Of a DNA stretch of 15,057 bases, positions 6,565 to 14,431 are shown piece after piece. The stretch lies in assembly GCA_900767605.1 (NCBI GenBank), contig CAAFZT010000032.1, positions 1 through 15,057 of the forward strand. Reading direction: 5' to 3'. Position 1 is the stretch's first letter. Each line of letters opens with the position of its first letter. This DNA is from Bacilli bacterium (lineage in GTDB: Bacteria; Bacillota_I; Bacilli_A; RFN20; CAG-826). The notes under the pieces are model-generated. The model did not search any database, was not told the DNA's origin, and saw only the letters and a list, made by a program, of their open reading frames with translations. The position numbers and the translations under genes are program-made.

Positions 6565-7850
6565 TCCTTTTTAAGAAGGGACGTCGCCGCTTCCAGCCAC
6601 TTTTTAGCCTGAATATTTAAATCGAAACACTCCTTGGCAACTCTCAAGGATTTTTCGATGACCGCATCTTCGTCTAAATTATCTAGACCACAAATAATCG
6701 AGGCCAATTCATCTAAATTGGTTGCACACAAGCATGCGTCTTTTTCTTTTAAAAATGACAAAGCTCCCGTCTCAGCCCCTCCATAAGCCAAAACAAGACG
6801 TCCACTCCCCAACGTATCGCCAACTTTCGTTGACAACGAATAGGCAGTATCTCGTTGATCCTTCTTCTTCGTTCCTTCAACTAGCAACAACAAATCGGCC
6901 GTCGACATCAATTTCAGTGCCTCGTCGTAACTTACCGGCTTTTTCACTACTAAATTTGCAGGATGTTTTTTATTTACAATTTCCGGGTAAGAGGAGGAAT
7001 AAACCTCAACCTTTATATCTTTCCCCGCTTTCAAAAAGGCATCTGCAACCTGGCAAAGGGATTCGAAGCGCCCATATTCAATATTGCCTAGATATCGGGC
7101 AGTTAATATGGAAGATGGGGCGCCAATCTTAGAAACATCAGGAAGACTCGTCGCAATATACTGAACGCAACCAGGGATATGGAAAGCGTCACAATACTTC
7201 CGCTTGATTTTTTCAGATTCAAAAACTCCGAAAACGGATTGTTTCATAAGTTTGCGAATCCGATGTTTATACCAAGCCCGGTATAACCAGTAAAAGGGCG
7301 ATAGAGAGAAATGGTCTTGAAAATACAAATCATCCGTAATGGACAAGAACATGGGAATCTTCCATTTATTTGAAATGTATTCAGCGATATCCAAAAGAAA
7401 GAAGTCGGGAGAAAAACAAAAGAAAATAGCGTCTGGCTTAACCGTTTCTTCAACCCATCGGTTCAATTTATCCGTGTTCCAAAATCGTTTCTTCCACAGC
7501 GCTTTCCGAACCCAACGATAAATACCGTCGCCCTTTAATTTCTTGGCTTTTTGCAACGATTCTTCCCCTGTCGTTTCCCACTCATCAGGCAATTCGGAAT
7601 AATTAAAAACTCGTCCAACTTCAGCGTTTTTCTTCTTCCAACGGTGAACAAGTTGCCAATCCGTAACTTGATATAGCGAAGCGCAAAGTCCTTTGATCGG
7701 GGTTCTTGCATCCGAAAAAATTTGATAGAGGTTGTCTCTATCCCAAAAATGAAAATAAGAATCCAAGGCCCTGGATTGAACCATGGGATGATAGGGCTGA
7801 GTGCATAAAATAAGGATTCTCGGTTGCCAAGATTTATTGTTGTCTTCCAT
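6561..7850 (-). CDS. GT-B glycosyltransferase, GT4-like
   Basis: From Met at 7850 it has 429 residues. The N-terminal Rossmann-like half begins RILILCTQPYHP. The C-terminal half has YLGNIEYGRF at the hinge and YSLSTKVGDTLGSGR (337-351), the nucleotide-sugar binding region, comparable to YxxSTKxxDYLGSGRP in GT4-like capsule enzymes. The usual EX7E motif is replaced by this region, as in that subgroup. There is no signal or membrane helix, so it is cytosolic. The frame extends to a TTG at 7898, but Met 7850 lies just inside the end of the upstream gene (17-base overlap), which suggests translational coupling, and the family N-terminus starts soon after it. The Shine-Dalgarno is weak. Its stop overlaps that of the convergent gene. 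Specificity is unknown. Confidence 0.82.
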   Translation of the reverse strand: MEDNNKSWQPRILILCTQPYHPMVQSRALDSYFHFWDRDNLYQIFSDARTPIKGLCASLYQVTDWQLVHRWKKKNAEVGRVFNYSELPDEWETTGEESLQKAKKLKGDGIYRWVRKALWKKRFWNTDKLNRWVEETVKPDAIFFCFSPDFFLLDIAEYISNKWKIPMFLSITDDLYFQDHFSLSPFYWLYRAWYKHRIRKLMKQSVFGVFESEKIKRKYCDAFHIPGCVQYIATSLPDVSKIGAPSSILTARYLGNIEYGRFESLCQVADAFLKAGKDIKVEVYSSSYPEIVNKKHPANLVVKKPVSYDEALKLMSTADLLLLVEGTKKKDQRDTAYSLSTKVGDTLGSGRLVLAYGGAETGALSFLKEKDACLCATNLDELASIICGLDNLDEDAVIEKSLRVAKECFDLNIQAKKWLEAATSLLKKD

Positions 7851-8667
7851 TGTGTAATTTCTTTTTATAAACCAAACGGGCGAACCAAACGGGCGCAACC
7901 TTTTGACCCCAAAACAAGAATCGATTTTTTAAGTATCTACCTCGCGAAATAAAATGATGTTCTCGCATATAACGGAACAATATAACGGAGCTCTTATACG
8001 CTGCTTTATTTTTGCGTCTTCGCAAAAGATCGTCGTTATATCGCATATAAACAAGATCCTCAGGCAGATTGCCTACTTTGCAATCAGCCAAGATCATACG
8101 AACCCACAAAAACCAGTCCTCACGGTATGGCAAAGATTGGTATCCACCCGTTTTTAGGACAGCGCTTTTCCTGAAGGCTACCGCTGGGTGATTGAAAGGG
8201 CAGCGGCGTTTCGCAAACTCAACAATATCCCCGTGCCTTGTGGGCAAGGCCCGATAACCCGTTTTGTTATCCTTTCGGCCCCAAAACATGCTTACATCGC
8301 TAGACACAATATCTAAGTCATTTGCAAGCATCTCACGAATTTCTTTTTCGGCGCGATCGGGTACACTCACATCGTCGGAATCCGCTCTTAAAACAATCTC
8401 ATTCTCGCACCGTTCCAAGCCAGCCTGGAGTGCAACCCCGAGTCCCTGATTATGATCCAAGCGCACAACGGTCAACCGTTCTTCGTAAAGTTGTATCACC
8501 GCATCTAGTTCATCCGTGAGAGGGCCATCGCAAACCAAAACAAATTGAGAACAAGGATGGCCTTGTAAAAATATAGATTGAATGGCTTCTTCTAAGAAAG
8601 ACGCTTTTTCTTTCGAATAAACAGACATAAGAACGGAATAAGGGGGTAAATAGTTTTGCTCACTCAT
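7834..8667 (-). CDS. Family 2 glycosyltransferase (AmsE/WbbD-like)
   Basis: The 277-residue GT-A enzyme starts with YSVLMSVYSKE (10-20), the nucleotide-binding strand and the Y-x-K motif of AmsE-like transferases. VLVCDGPLTD (43-52) and NQGLGVALQAGL (73-84) are standard GT2 elements. RADSDDVSVPDR (94-105) holds the metal-binding Asp cluster, NHPAVAFRK (159-167) is the acceptor strand, and REDWFLWVRM (182-191) carries the catalytic-base type Glu-Asp pair. There is no membrane helix, and the basic C-terminus may attach to the membrane. The ATG overlaps the stop of the acetyltransferase gene (ATGA, 8664-8667) and its own end overlaps the next gene by 17 bases, so the three genes form one coupled operon. 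It should add one hexose or amino-hexose to the lipid-linked repeat unit; which is not readable. Confidence 0.92.
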   Translation of the reverse strand: MSEQNYLPPYSVLMSVYSKEKASFLEEAIQSIFLQGHPCSQFVLVCDGPLTDELDAVIQLYEERLTVVRLDHNQGLGVALQAGLERCENEIVLRADSDDVSVPDRAEKEIREMLANDLDIVSSDVSMFWGRKDNKTGYRALPTRHGDIVEFAKRRCPFNHPAVAFRKSAVLKTGGYQSLPYREDWFLWVRMILADCKVGNLPEDLVYMRYNDDLLRRRKNKAAYKSSVILFRYMREHHFISRGRYLKNRFLFWGQKVAPVWFARLVYKKKLHNGRQQ

Positions 8668-9182
8668 GGGTCCAGCTCCTTTATCATTTTAGCGGGAACC
8701 CCACCCACCATCGTATTAGCGGAAACATCTCGGATTACGACTGCACCGGGAGCGACGATGCTTCCCGATTCAATTTTTACAGAATTAACGATTTTGGCCT
8801 CCGCACATAGCCAACACCCCGATTCCACAGAAATTTGATTAATTAAGCCCTCTCCGGCTCTGCGACTTGAATCGCCTATAAAATGACCACCTGTGTGAAA
8901 GTGCACGTTCGGAGCAACATCACAACAATCACCAATCGTTACTTTTCCATTTCCAAACACTTGAAATCCCGCGCCTATCCAACAGTTTTCTCCCACAGAA
9001 AAATCGGTTGTCGTTATCGTGATTGGTCCGACAATCTTGGTCCCCTTCCCGATGGAAAATCCAGCTTTCCTAAGGAGCTTTGCTTTTTTCTCAAAACAAT
9101 CAGAACCAGCCAAGCGTCCATTCAGCAGACGAAACGCGCGTTTTCTACGCATATGAAGCAAAGCTTTGTCGAGGATATTCAT
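8664..9182 (-). CDS. Hexapeptide-repeat O-acetyltransferase (left-handed beta-helix)
   Basis: In 172 residues, from about 42 to 165, the protein follows the [LIV]-G-x4 hexapeptide pattern (for example SIGKGTKIVGPITI, SVGENCWIGAGFQV, VTIGDCCDVAPNV, SVKIESGSIVAPGAVV). It ends with the typical VGGVPAKMIKEL. NVHFHTGGH (92-100) carries the probable catalytic His of the WcaF/Maa/CysE-type trimeric acetyltransferases, with a short loop (102-113) after it. The enzyme would use acetyl-CoA in the cytosol to acetylate a sugar or sugar precursor. It is first in the minus-strand operon 9182-6561. ATG 9182 lies about 15 bases after the predicted RNA start and has no clear Shine-Dalgarno. Exact acceptor unknown. 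Confidence 0.9.
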   Translation of the reverse strand: MNILDKALLHMRRKRAFRLLNGRLAGSDCFEKKAKLLRKAGFSIGKGTKIVGPITITTTDFSVGENCWIGAGFQVFGNGKVTIGDCCDVAPNVHFHTGGHFIGDSSRRAGEGLINQISVESGCWLCAEAKIVNSVKIESGSIVAPGAVVIRDVSANTMVGGVPAKMIKELDP

Positions 9183-9232
9183 TTTCTAAGATTATTCTTT
9201 ACTATTATAATAAAGAATAGTGGTTTTAGAAA
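9183..9232. promoter_or_regulatory. Nearly palindromic double promoter between acetyltransferase and flippase genes
   Basis: On the plus strand TTTCTA (9183-9188), 17 bases, TATAAT (9206-9211). On the minus strand TTTCTA (9232-9227), 17 bases, TATAAT (9209-9204). The two -10 boxes overlap in the shared palindrome ATTATAAT. A perfect 9-bp inverted repeat, TATTCTTTA (9193-9201) and TAAAGAATA (9211-9219), lies between the -35 elements. The -10 boxes are consensus while the -35 boxes match TTGACA poorly. The two promoters cannot be occupied at once, and the dyad may also bind a regulator. Confidence 0.55.
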
Positions 9233-10764
9233 TGGATGATGTCAAAGAGAAAAACTCATCGAAAAATATTCGTTTAGGGGCGGTTTTGGGTTATGTGGCG
9301 CTTATTCTAAGCATTGTTTCTGGCTTGGTTTACACTCCGTGGATTAAAGATGTTATCGGCAAAAATAATTATGGACTATACACACTTTCCACTTCATTAG
9401 TTAACCTTTTCCTAATCGATTTTGGTTTGTCAGTAACGGCCAACACTTTTTTAGCCAAATACAGAGCAGACAACGACGAAAAGTCAATATCGATTTTCTT
9501 GACCGCAATTTACCGAATTTTCTTTGTATTAGACGCGCTTGTACTCCTCTGTTTTACTGTTGTGTATTTTTGTATCAACTACATTTACGCGGGATTAACA
9601 CCAGACGAAATCAATTCATTAAAAGTTATTTTTTTAATTGCGGCGGGTTTCAGCGTGTTGTCTTTCCCGTGCACGGTTTTCTCGGGGGTTCTTCAAGCGT
9701 ACGAAAAGTTTATCGCTTTAAAAGTAGCCGATATTTTGCAACGAGTCTTTTATATAGTCGGATCCGCAATAGTCCTGGTACTAGGTGGGGGCTTATATGG
9801 AGTGGTTTTGGCCAATTTTGGTTCCGCATTACTTTGCCATTTCTTTCGATACGTTTTTCTACGACGCGGAACAAGCGCAAAAGCAAACTTTCATGCAAAA
9901 ATTAGCAAATCGTTTGTTAAACAGATACTTTTTTATTCCGGTTGGGCTGCCATTCAATCTATAGGGTCCAGATTTGTTTTCAATATCATGCCTTCCATTT
10001 TAGGAATCGTTTCAAACTCAAATAACATTGCGACTTTTGGTTTTATCGCTCAATTGGAAGGATATGTATATCTATTCGGCAATGTAATGGGAGGTTTTTT
10101 TCTTCCAAAAATTGCCAGATTACAAAAGGAACAGAACGCAAGAGAAGCAATCGATCGGTTTGCAATCAAAGTGGCCAAAATCCAGTTCTTCTTTGTGGGC
10201 TTGATATTTGTTGGCTTTTTATGTTGTGGAATCGATTTCGTAAATCTTTGGTTATCTCACGATTCCGCCACCAACGAAATATATGTAGGAACGTTATTGA
10301 TTATTTCATATCAACTATTTTTCGTCCCCGAAATGGTCTATTACAATGAAATGTACCTCACAAACCATGTGCGCCCCCTGGCGATTGGTTCCATTGTGAA
10401 AGCGGTTCTCAATTGTATACTGGCGTTTTTGTTGGGTTATTTCTACGGCGCAATCGGTGCCGCCATATCCGTTTTTATCAGCCGAATTTTCGAATTAGTA
10501 TATATAAACGTGGCTTACAAAAAATATCTAAACGTGCCACTCGGCAGCTTTTTTATCAAATCTTTTGGAAAACCTTTGCTTCCGTTTTTTATAGCGGCAA
10601 CTTTAGGAGTATCATTGTATTTATTGCTACCTCTTCAGGAAATCTATCGCTTTATTACCACAGGTATCTGCGTTGTTGCATGCTACGCACTCATCTATTG
10701 GTTTTTCGCACTCAACAAGGAAGAAAAAAGCGGCATCATGCACTTCCTTTCAAAGAAGAAATGA
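9232..10764 (+). CDS. wzx: Polysaccharide repeat-unit flippase (Wzx, MOP/PST family)
   Basis: The 510-residue protein is almost entirely hydrophobic, with about 12-14 membrane helices, the size and texture of Wzx-type flippases. The N-terminal region is characteristic: a short charged tip, a first helix, TPWIKDVIGKNNYGLY (the G-x-x-x-Y-G-x-Y element after helix 1) and LIDFGLSVTANTFLAKY at helix 2. The protein would move undecaprenyl-linked repeat units from the inner to the outer membrane face before polymerisation. ATG 9232 is used; an in-frame GTG at 9220 also exists, but it would fall at the predicted RNA start. No Shine-Dalgarno is seen before either. Its TGA stop is followed after nine bases by the next gene, whose ribosome binding site overlaps that stop. 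The family is clear, but the glycan carried is unknown. Confidence 0.9.
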   Translation: MDDVKEKNSSKNIRLGAVLGYVALILSIVSGLVYTPWIKDVIGKNNYGLYTLSTSLVNLFLIDFGLSVTANTFLAKYRADNDEKSISIFLTAIYRIFFVLDALVLLCFTVVYFCINYIYAGLTPDEINSLKVIFLIAAGFSVLSFPCTVFSGVLQAYEKFIALKVADILQRVFYIVGSAIVLVLGGGLYGVVLANFGSALLCHFFRYVFLRRGTSAKANFHAKISKSFVKQILFYSGWAAIQSIGSRFVFNIMPSILGIVSNSNNIATFGFIAQLEGYVYLFGNVMGGFFLPKIARLQKEQNAREAIDRFAIKVAKIQFFFVGLIFVGFLCCGIDFVNLWLSHDSATNEIYVGTLLIISYQLFFVPEMVYYNEMYLTNHVRPLAIGSIVKAVLNCILAFLLGYFYGAIGAAISVFISRIFELVYINVAYKKYLNVPLGSFFIKSFGKPLLPFFIAATLGVSLYLLLPLQEIYRFITTGICVVACYALIYWFFALNKEEKSGIMHFLSKKK

Positions 10765-10773
10765 GGAAATAAT

Positions 10774-11913
10774 ATGATAGTTGCATTCGCATCAAATTAC
10801 TTAAACCACCATCAACTACCATTGGCGTTAGCATTCTACAATCGCCCAGATATAACCTATTATTTTTTGGCTTTTGAACCCATGTCACAATCTCGAATTC
10901 AAATGGGGTATGAGGACATGAATGATGAATACCCATTCGTCATTAAAGCTTATGAGTCCACGGAGCAAAAACAAAAAGCTTTGCAAATAATCCAAATGGC
11001 TGACATCTTCATTTCGAGTATTTCGGACGAACATATCCGTTTACGTTTAAACGCAGGAAAGCGTGTTTATCGTTTTTCCGAACGTTTTTACAAAACCTAT
11101 GGCAAAAAAACCTTAAGGACTTCCTCCATTCATTTCTTTTTGTCGGCCATCAAGCACGTGCTCCCATTTTCCAAAAAAGACGTGGTTTACCTAGCCGCTT
11201 CGGCATATTTGACTAACGACCTCCAACGGTTTGTTCGCGCAAAAAATACTGTTCTTCGTTGGGGCTATTTTCCAAATCATCAGATAATTTCACAGCAAGA
11301 AATCATTGCCGCGAAAAACAAGGGTGGAAAAATCAAATGTCTTTGGGTCGGCCGTCTCATACGTTGGAAACACCCGGAAATTGCACTAGAATCCTTCATA
11401 AATGTCGCCAAAAACAACGAGAGTTTAGAACTTACAATCGTTGGCGAAGGCCCCATGGAATGTGAACTGAAAAATATAGTTAAAAGAGATGGGCTTTCCG
11501 AAAAAGTAACCTTCAAAAAATTTATGAATTTTGAAAAGGTGAGAAAGGAAATGTTGGGTTCACACATTTTTCTTTTTACCAGTGACGAAAGTGAAGGGTG
11601 GGGTGCAGTGCTCAACGAAGCGATGGACTCTGGTTGTGCTTGTATCGCATCACTGTCCGCGGGGAGCACGCCTTTTTTAATCAAAAACGGAGTTAACGGT
11701 TATGCCTATGCTTGGGATGATAGGCAAACTTTAATAAGGCACCTTACGTTGCTGATCAACAACTACGACTTAAGAACGGAGATGGGAGTGCGGGCACGAG
11801 AAACCATTGAAAAGGAATGGAACGCAGAAAACGCTGCAACAAAACTATTAGAGTTCGACGCTGGCAAACGATTCGAGAATGGTGTGTGTTCCATCGTAGG
11901 GGAATCGAAATGA
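10774..11913 (+). CDS. GT4 glycosyltransferase
   Basis: This 379-residue GT-B enzyme has a divergent acceptor half (1-165) and a canonical GT4 donor half. In the latter, KCLWVGRLIRWKHPEIAL (188-205) supplies the Arg and Lys that contact donor phosphate. LTIVGEGPM (220-228) is the central strand, and ESEGWGAVLNEAM (272-284) contains the EX7E pair E274/E282. SAGSTPFLIKNGVNGY (295-310) is the conserved donor-binding tail. No membrane helix is seen. The start is well supported: TGAGGAAATAAT precedes the ATG, and the same TGA ends the flippase gene. Its own TGA overlaps the ATG of the next gene (ATGA, 11910-11913). It is thus the middle gene of a flippase-GT-GT operon. Sugar specificity cannot be assigned. 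Confidence 0.93.
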   Translation: MIVAFASNYLNHHQLPLALAFYNRPDITYYFLAFEPMSQSRIQMGYEDMNDEYPFVIKAYESTEQKQKALQIIQMADIFISSISDEHIRLRLNAGKRVYRFSERFYKTYGKKTLRTSSIHFFLSAIKHVLPFSKKDVVYLAASAYLTNDLQRFVRAKNTVLRWGYFPNHQIISQQEIIAAKNKGGKIKCLWVGRLIRWKHPEIALESFINVAKNNESLELTIVGEGPMECELKNIVKRDGLSEKVTFKKFMNFEKVRKEMLGSHIFLFTSDESEGWGAVLNEAMDSGCACIASLSAGSTPFLIKNGVNGYAYAWDDRQTLIRHLTLLINNYDLRTEMGVRARETIEKEWNAENAATKLLEFDAGKRFENGVCSIVGESK

Positions 11914-13097
11914 AAATATGCCTTTTTAATTGCACGCAGGATGGTTCAACGGGATCCATTGTCAAAAATCTTGCTGTTCAATATCAAAAGATGGGGCATC
12001 AAGTTCTTTGTGTTTTTGGGCAAAAAAAACAAGATTGGGCAAGCGTCCCTTGCCTTTTTACAATCAAAAACTCATTTGAAAAATATCGAAACAAATTTGA
12101 GTCTCGATGGGATGGGCGGGACGGATTCGTAAACACAAGTGGAACTAAAATGATACTCCTAGAAATAGCGAAATTTCACCCGGATATTTTTCATTTACAC
12201 AACATGCACGGTGAATGGATAAACATTGAGAACGTGATAAATTTTGCAAAAAACAATGGAATACAGGTATGCATGACCGCTCACGATTGCTGGATTGAAA
12301 CAGGGCGGTGCGCGCATTATAAATTTAATAAATGTAACCAATACATTACAAAATGTGGGCGTTGCCCCCACCGGCTTTCCTATCCTAAAACCTATCTTTT
12401 TGATAGAAGTCGGCATTTTTGGTATAAAAAAAGAAAAATAATCAGCGGCATTAAACTCATTTTCACCCCTTCTCATTGGCTGGCAAACGAAATTCGCGGA
12501 GCGGGAATTGAAACGCCGCTGGAAGTTATTGGGACTCCGTATTGCGAAAAAGAATTTTTTCCGATAAAACGAGAGGAACAATTCCAAACCCCAACAATTG
12601 GTTTTTGTTCTTTTGTGTGGGATGAAACAAAAGGGTTATCTATGGCTCAAATGATTGCCCATCATTACATAAAAATGGGCTATAGAGTAATATTCATCGG
12701 AATGAATCCCTCCGATTCACGCCTTCCAAAAGGAGCGAAAGGGATTGCCAAAACAAAAGATAGGCAACAAATGGCCGATTTATATCGTTCGTTCGATTGT
12801 TTTGTAAATCCCACGCGTCAAGACACCCATTCAACAACAAACATTGAGGCCATGGCTTGTGGCACCCCTGTTGTAACCTCTCGATGCTGTGGATGTTATG
12901 AAATGCTCACCGACAAATGGAAGGAAGGGGTTGTGGAAGAATATGCGTTGAACTCATTCATCAAAAAGATTGACTTCATGCTTCAAAGGGGTCGTATTCC
13001 CATTCCGACGGACTTCAAACTTTTTCAATCGATAGAATTTGCAAAAAATACAATCGAGGAATATCGCGCTTTACTTTCAAATCGAGAACTTAAATAA
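11910..13097 (+). CDS. GT4 glycosyltransferase, WcaC-like, with Cys cluster
   Basis: The 395-residue GT-B enzyme resembles the WcaC-type colanic-acid transferases. DGSTGSIVKNLA (11-22) is the glycine loop, FHLHNMHGEWIN (94-105) and TAHDCWIETGRC (123-134) are typical, and a Cys group follows (C127, C134, C142, C149, C152) ending in CGRCPH. The donor half has NPTRQDTHSTTNIEAMACG (300-318), where Asp305 stands in for the first Glu of EX7E and E313 is the second. The frame is open upstream to 11817, but ATG 11910 overlaps the previous stop, has AGGGGA in front and starts with the family's first strand. It ends the plus-strand block, with 65 bases to the convergent polymerase gene. The role is addition of a sugar to the cytosolic lipid-linked unit. 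The Cys cluster may bind metal (inference). Confidence 0.92.
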   Translation: MKICLFNCTQDGSTGSIVKNLAVQYQKMGHQVLCVFGQKKQDWASVPCLFTIKNSFEKYRNKFESRWDGRDGFVNTSGTKMILLEIAKFHPDIFHLHNMHGEWINIENVINFAKNNGIQVCMTAHDCWIETGRCAHYKFNKCNQYITKCGRCPHRLSYPKTYLFDRSRHFWYKKRKIISGIKLIFTPSHWLANEIRGAGIETPLEVIGTPYCEKEFFPIKREEQFQTPTIGFCSFVWDETKGLSMAQMIAHHYIKMGYRVIFIGMNPSDSRLPKGAKGIAKTKDRQQMADLYRSFDCFVNPTRQDTHSTTNIEAMACGTPVVTSRCCGCYEMLTDKWKEGVVEEYALNSFIKKIDFMLQRGRIPIPTDFKLFQSIEFAKNTIEEYRALLSNRELK

Positions 13098-13133
13098 CAC
13101 CCTTTAGCTCAATCGAATTCTTCCTAAAATCGA

Positions 13134-13146
13134 ATGCCGATGGCAT
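13134..13146. other. Short inverted repeat between convergent genes
   Basis: ATGCC and GGCAT flank GAT in the 65-base gap between the stops of the two convergent genes. The stem is only 5 bp and no T run follows on either strand, so it is at best a weak bidirectional 3'-end signal. No better terminator is visible in this gap. Confidence 0.25.
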
Positions 13147-13162
13147 AGTTCATCTAAAACAG

Positions 13163-14431
13163 TTAAATCTTATATTTAGTATTGCCGATGAAGCGTTTTC
13201 GGTAAGTCGCACACGATATACCGAAGAATAAACCAAAATAAAGGAACGTAGCTTCGTTTGCTTGAAAAACGGGTTCAAAAAGTCCAATTGAGAACATGCA
13301 TAAAGCGCAATGAAACGCGGCATCGAAATTCATATCTATGCACTCCCGAAAAACGGAGCGTGTTTTCAAATATACAATTACAGATTTGAGTAAGAGGAAG
13401 TTGAAACACAAAAAAGGAACCACCCCGGCAAAGTTGTAAATGTCCAAGATGAAATTGTGAATATAGCGATCATCGATATAGAGAAAGGTTCCGCCCAAAG
13501 GATTTTTATAAAAAGTAGAAAAAAATTGAATATACAATTTAAACCTCTGAGAATTGGATCCTAAATTTGCAAAACGTTGAAATACTGGAATCGATAACAA
13601 AAACTTGGGGACAAAACCCAAGAGTAAAAAGAGCGACCCGATTACAAGAAGAATGCTGCCGGAATAAAACACAACTTTTATGGCCAAATGTTTTGTTTTA
13701 TATACTTTCAGGAAACATATAACCCATAAAGCAATAATAAAGGAAAATAGAAAAGATCTATTCCCAATCTTATTGGAGCAATACACCGAGAAGAGAACAA
13801 CAGCAATACAAGAAAATAGTAGTACCCATTCATACCAAAAACGTTTTTTCTTATATAAGAACTTCTGGATGTAAAAGAACGATAGACCACACACAGGAAG
13901 CAAAACCAAAGAAAGGCCAGTGCGAGAGGACAAATGCGGATTTGAAAAGCCCGGTATCAGAGGATTTCCCATTCCCAATTGGAAACCTTGGTAAATAAAA
14001 GTGCTTTGTACCGTTAAAAGTGCTGATGTAAAAAAGCCAACGGAAAAGAAGGTTAAATAGATTAGCGGACGGCGATCGTTAGAATACACGCTGTTTTCGC
14101 CTGTAATAAAAACTGATAGTGGCGATAATAAGAAATAAACGAAAAACCTTGTGCTCCACACCCCTCCATCACCAGTCATTCGTGAGGTAATAAACGTGCA
14201 GGCGATGTAACTCAAACCGAAAAGAAAGAGAATTGCTAAGTCAAACCGATTATGTGGCAAACCTCGCGCACATTCGGAAGCAATTAGCAAAAGTGACGAA
14301 AGCAAAATTAGATATCCTTGAAGCGAGAAAAAATTTGACGATGCTAAAAAGGCAAAAAAACACGAGCAATAAAAAAGAATAACGCTAGTTTTTTCCCTCT
14401 TACAAACAGGTGTCATTGCTTGTAGTACCAT
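13163..14431 (-). CDS. wzy: O-antigen polymerase/ligase-like membrane protein (Wzy)
   Basis: The 422-residue protein has about 10-12 membrane helices. GNRSFLFSFI (223-232) resembles the G-x-R-x-x-L start of a Wzy_C-type region. A periplasm- or surface-facing loop follows: SQRFKLYIQFF (294-304), NPLGG (310-314) and HNFILDIYNFAG (325-336). The pattern Arg...Pro-Leu-Gly-Gly...His-Asn is that of O-antigen polymerases and ligases. It should join flipped repeat units outside the membrane. Position 14431 is chosen because GAAGGAATAGG precedes that ATG. ATG 14416, which overlaps the upstream TGA, is possible but its spacing to the Shine-Dalgarno is too long. The start lies 19 bases inside the upstream gene, so the two are coupled. 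Its composition is the most A/T-rich in the window. Ligase versus polymerase activity is undecided; context favours polymerase. Confidence 0.82.
   Translation of the reverse strand: MVLQAMTPVCKREKTSVILFYCSCFFAFLASSNFFSLQGYLILLSSLLLIASECARGLPHNRFDLAILFLFGLSYIACTFITSRMTGDGGVWSTRFFVYFLLSPLSVFITGENSVYSNDRRPLIYLTFFSVGFFTSALLTVQSTFIYQGFQLGMGNPLIPGFSNPHLSSRTGLSLVLLPVCGLSFFYIQKFLYKKKRFWYEWVLLFSCIAVVLFSVYCSNKIGNRSFLFSFIIALWVICFLKVYKTKHLAIKVVFYSGSILLVIGSLFLLLGFVPKFLLSIPVFQRFANLGSNSQRFKLYIQFFSTFYKNPLGGTFLYIDDRYIHNFILDIYNFAGVVPFLCFNFLLLKSVIVYLKTRSVFRECIDMNFDAAFHCALCMFSIGLFEPVFQANEATFLYFGLFFGISCATYRKRFIGNTKYKI

Noticed and set aside
13134..13146. ATGCC/GGCAT as a proper bidirectional terminator
   Set aside because: A 5-bp stem with a three-base loop and no T run on either side is not enough for intrinsic termination; listed only as an inverted repeat.
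10762..14415. Mycoplasma-type code with TGA as tryptophan
   Set aside because: TGA falls exactly at gene ends with coupled starts (10764, 11913, 14413), so it acts as a stop.
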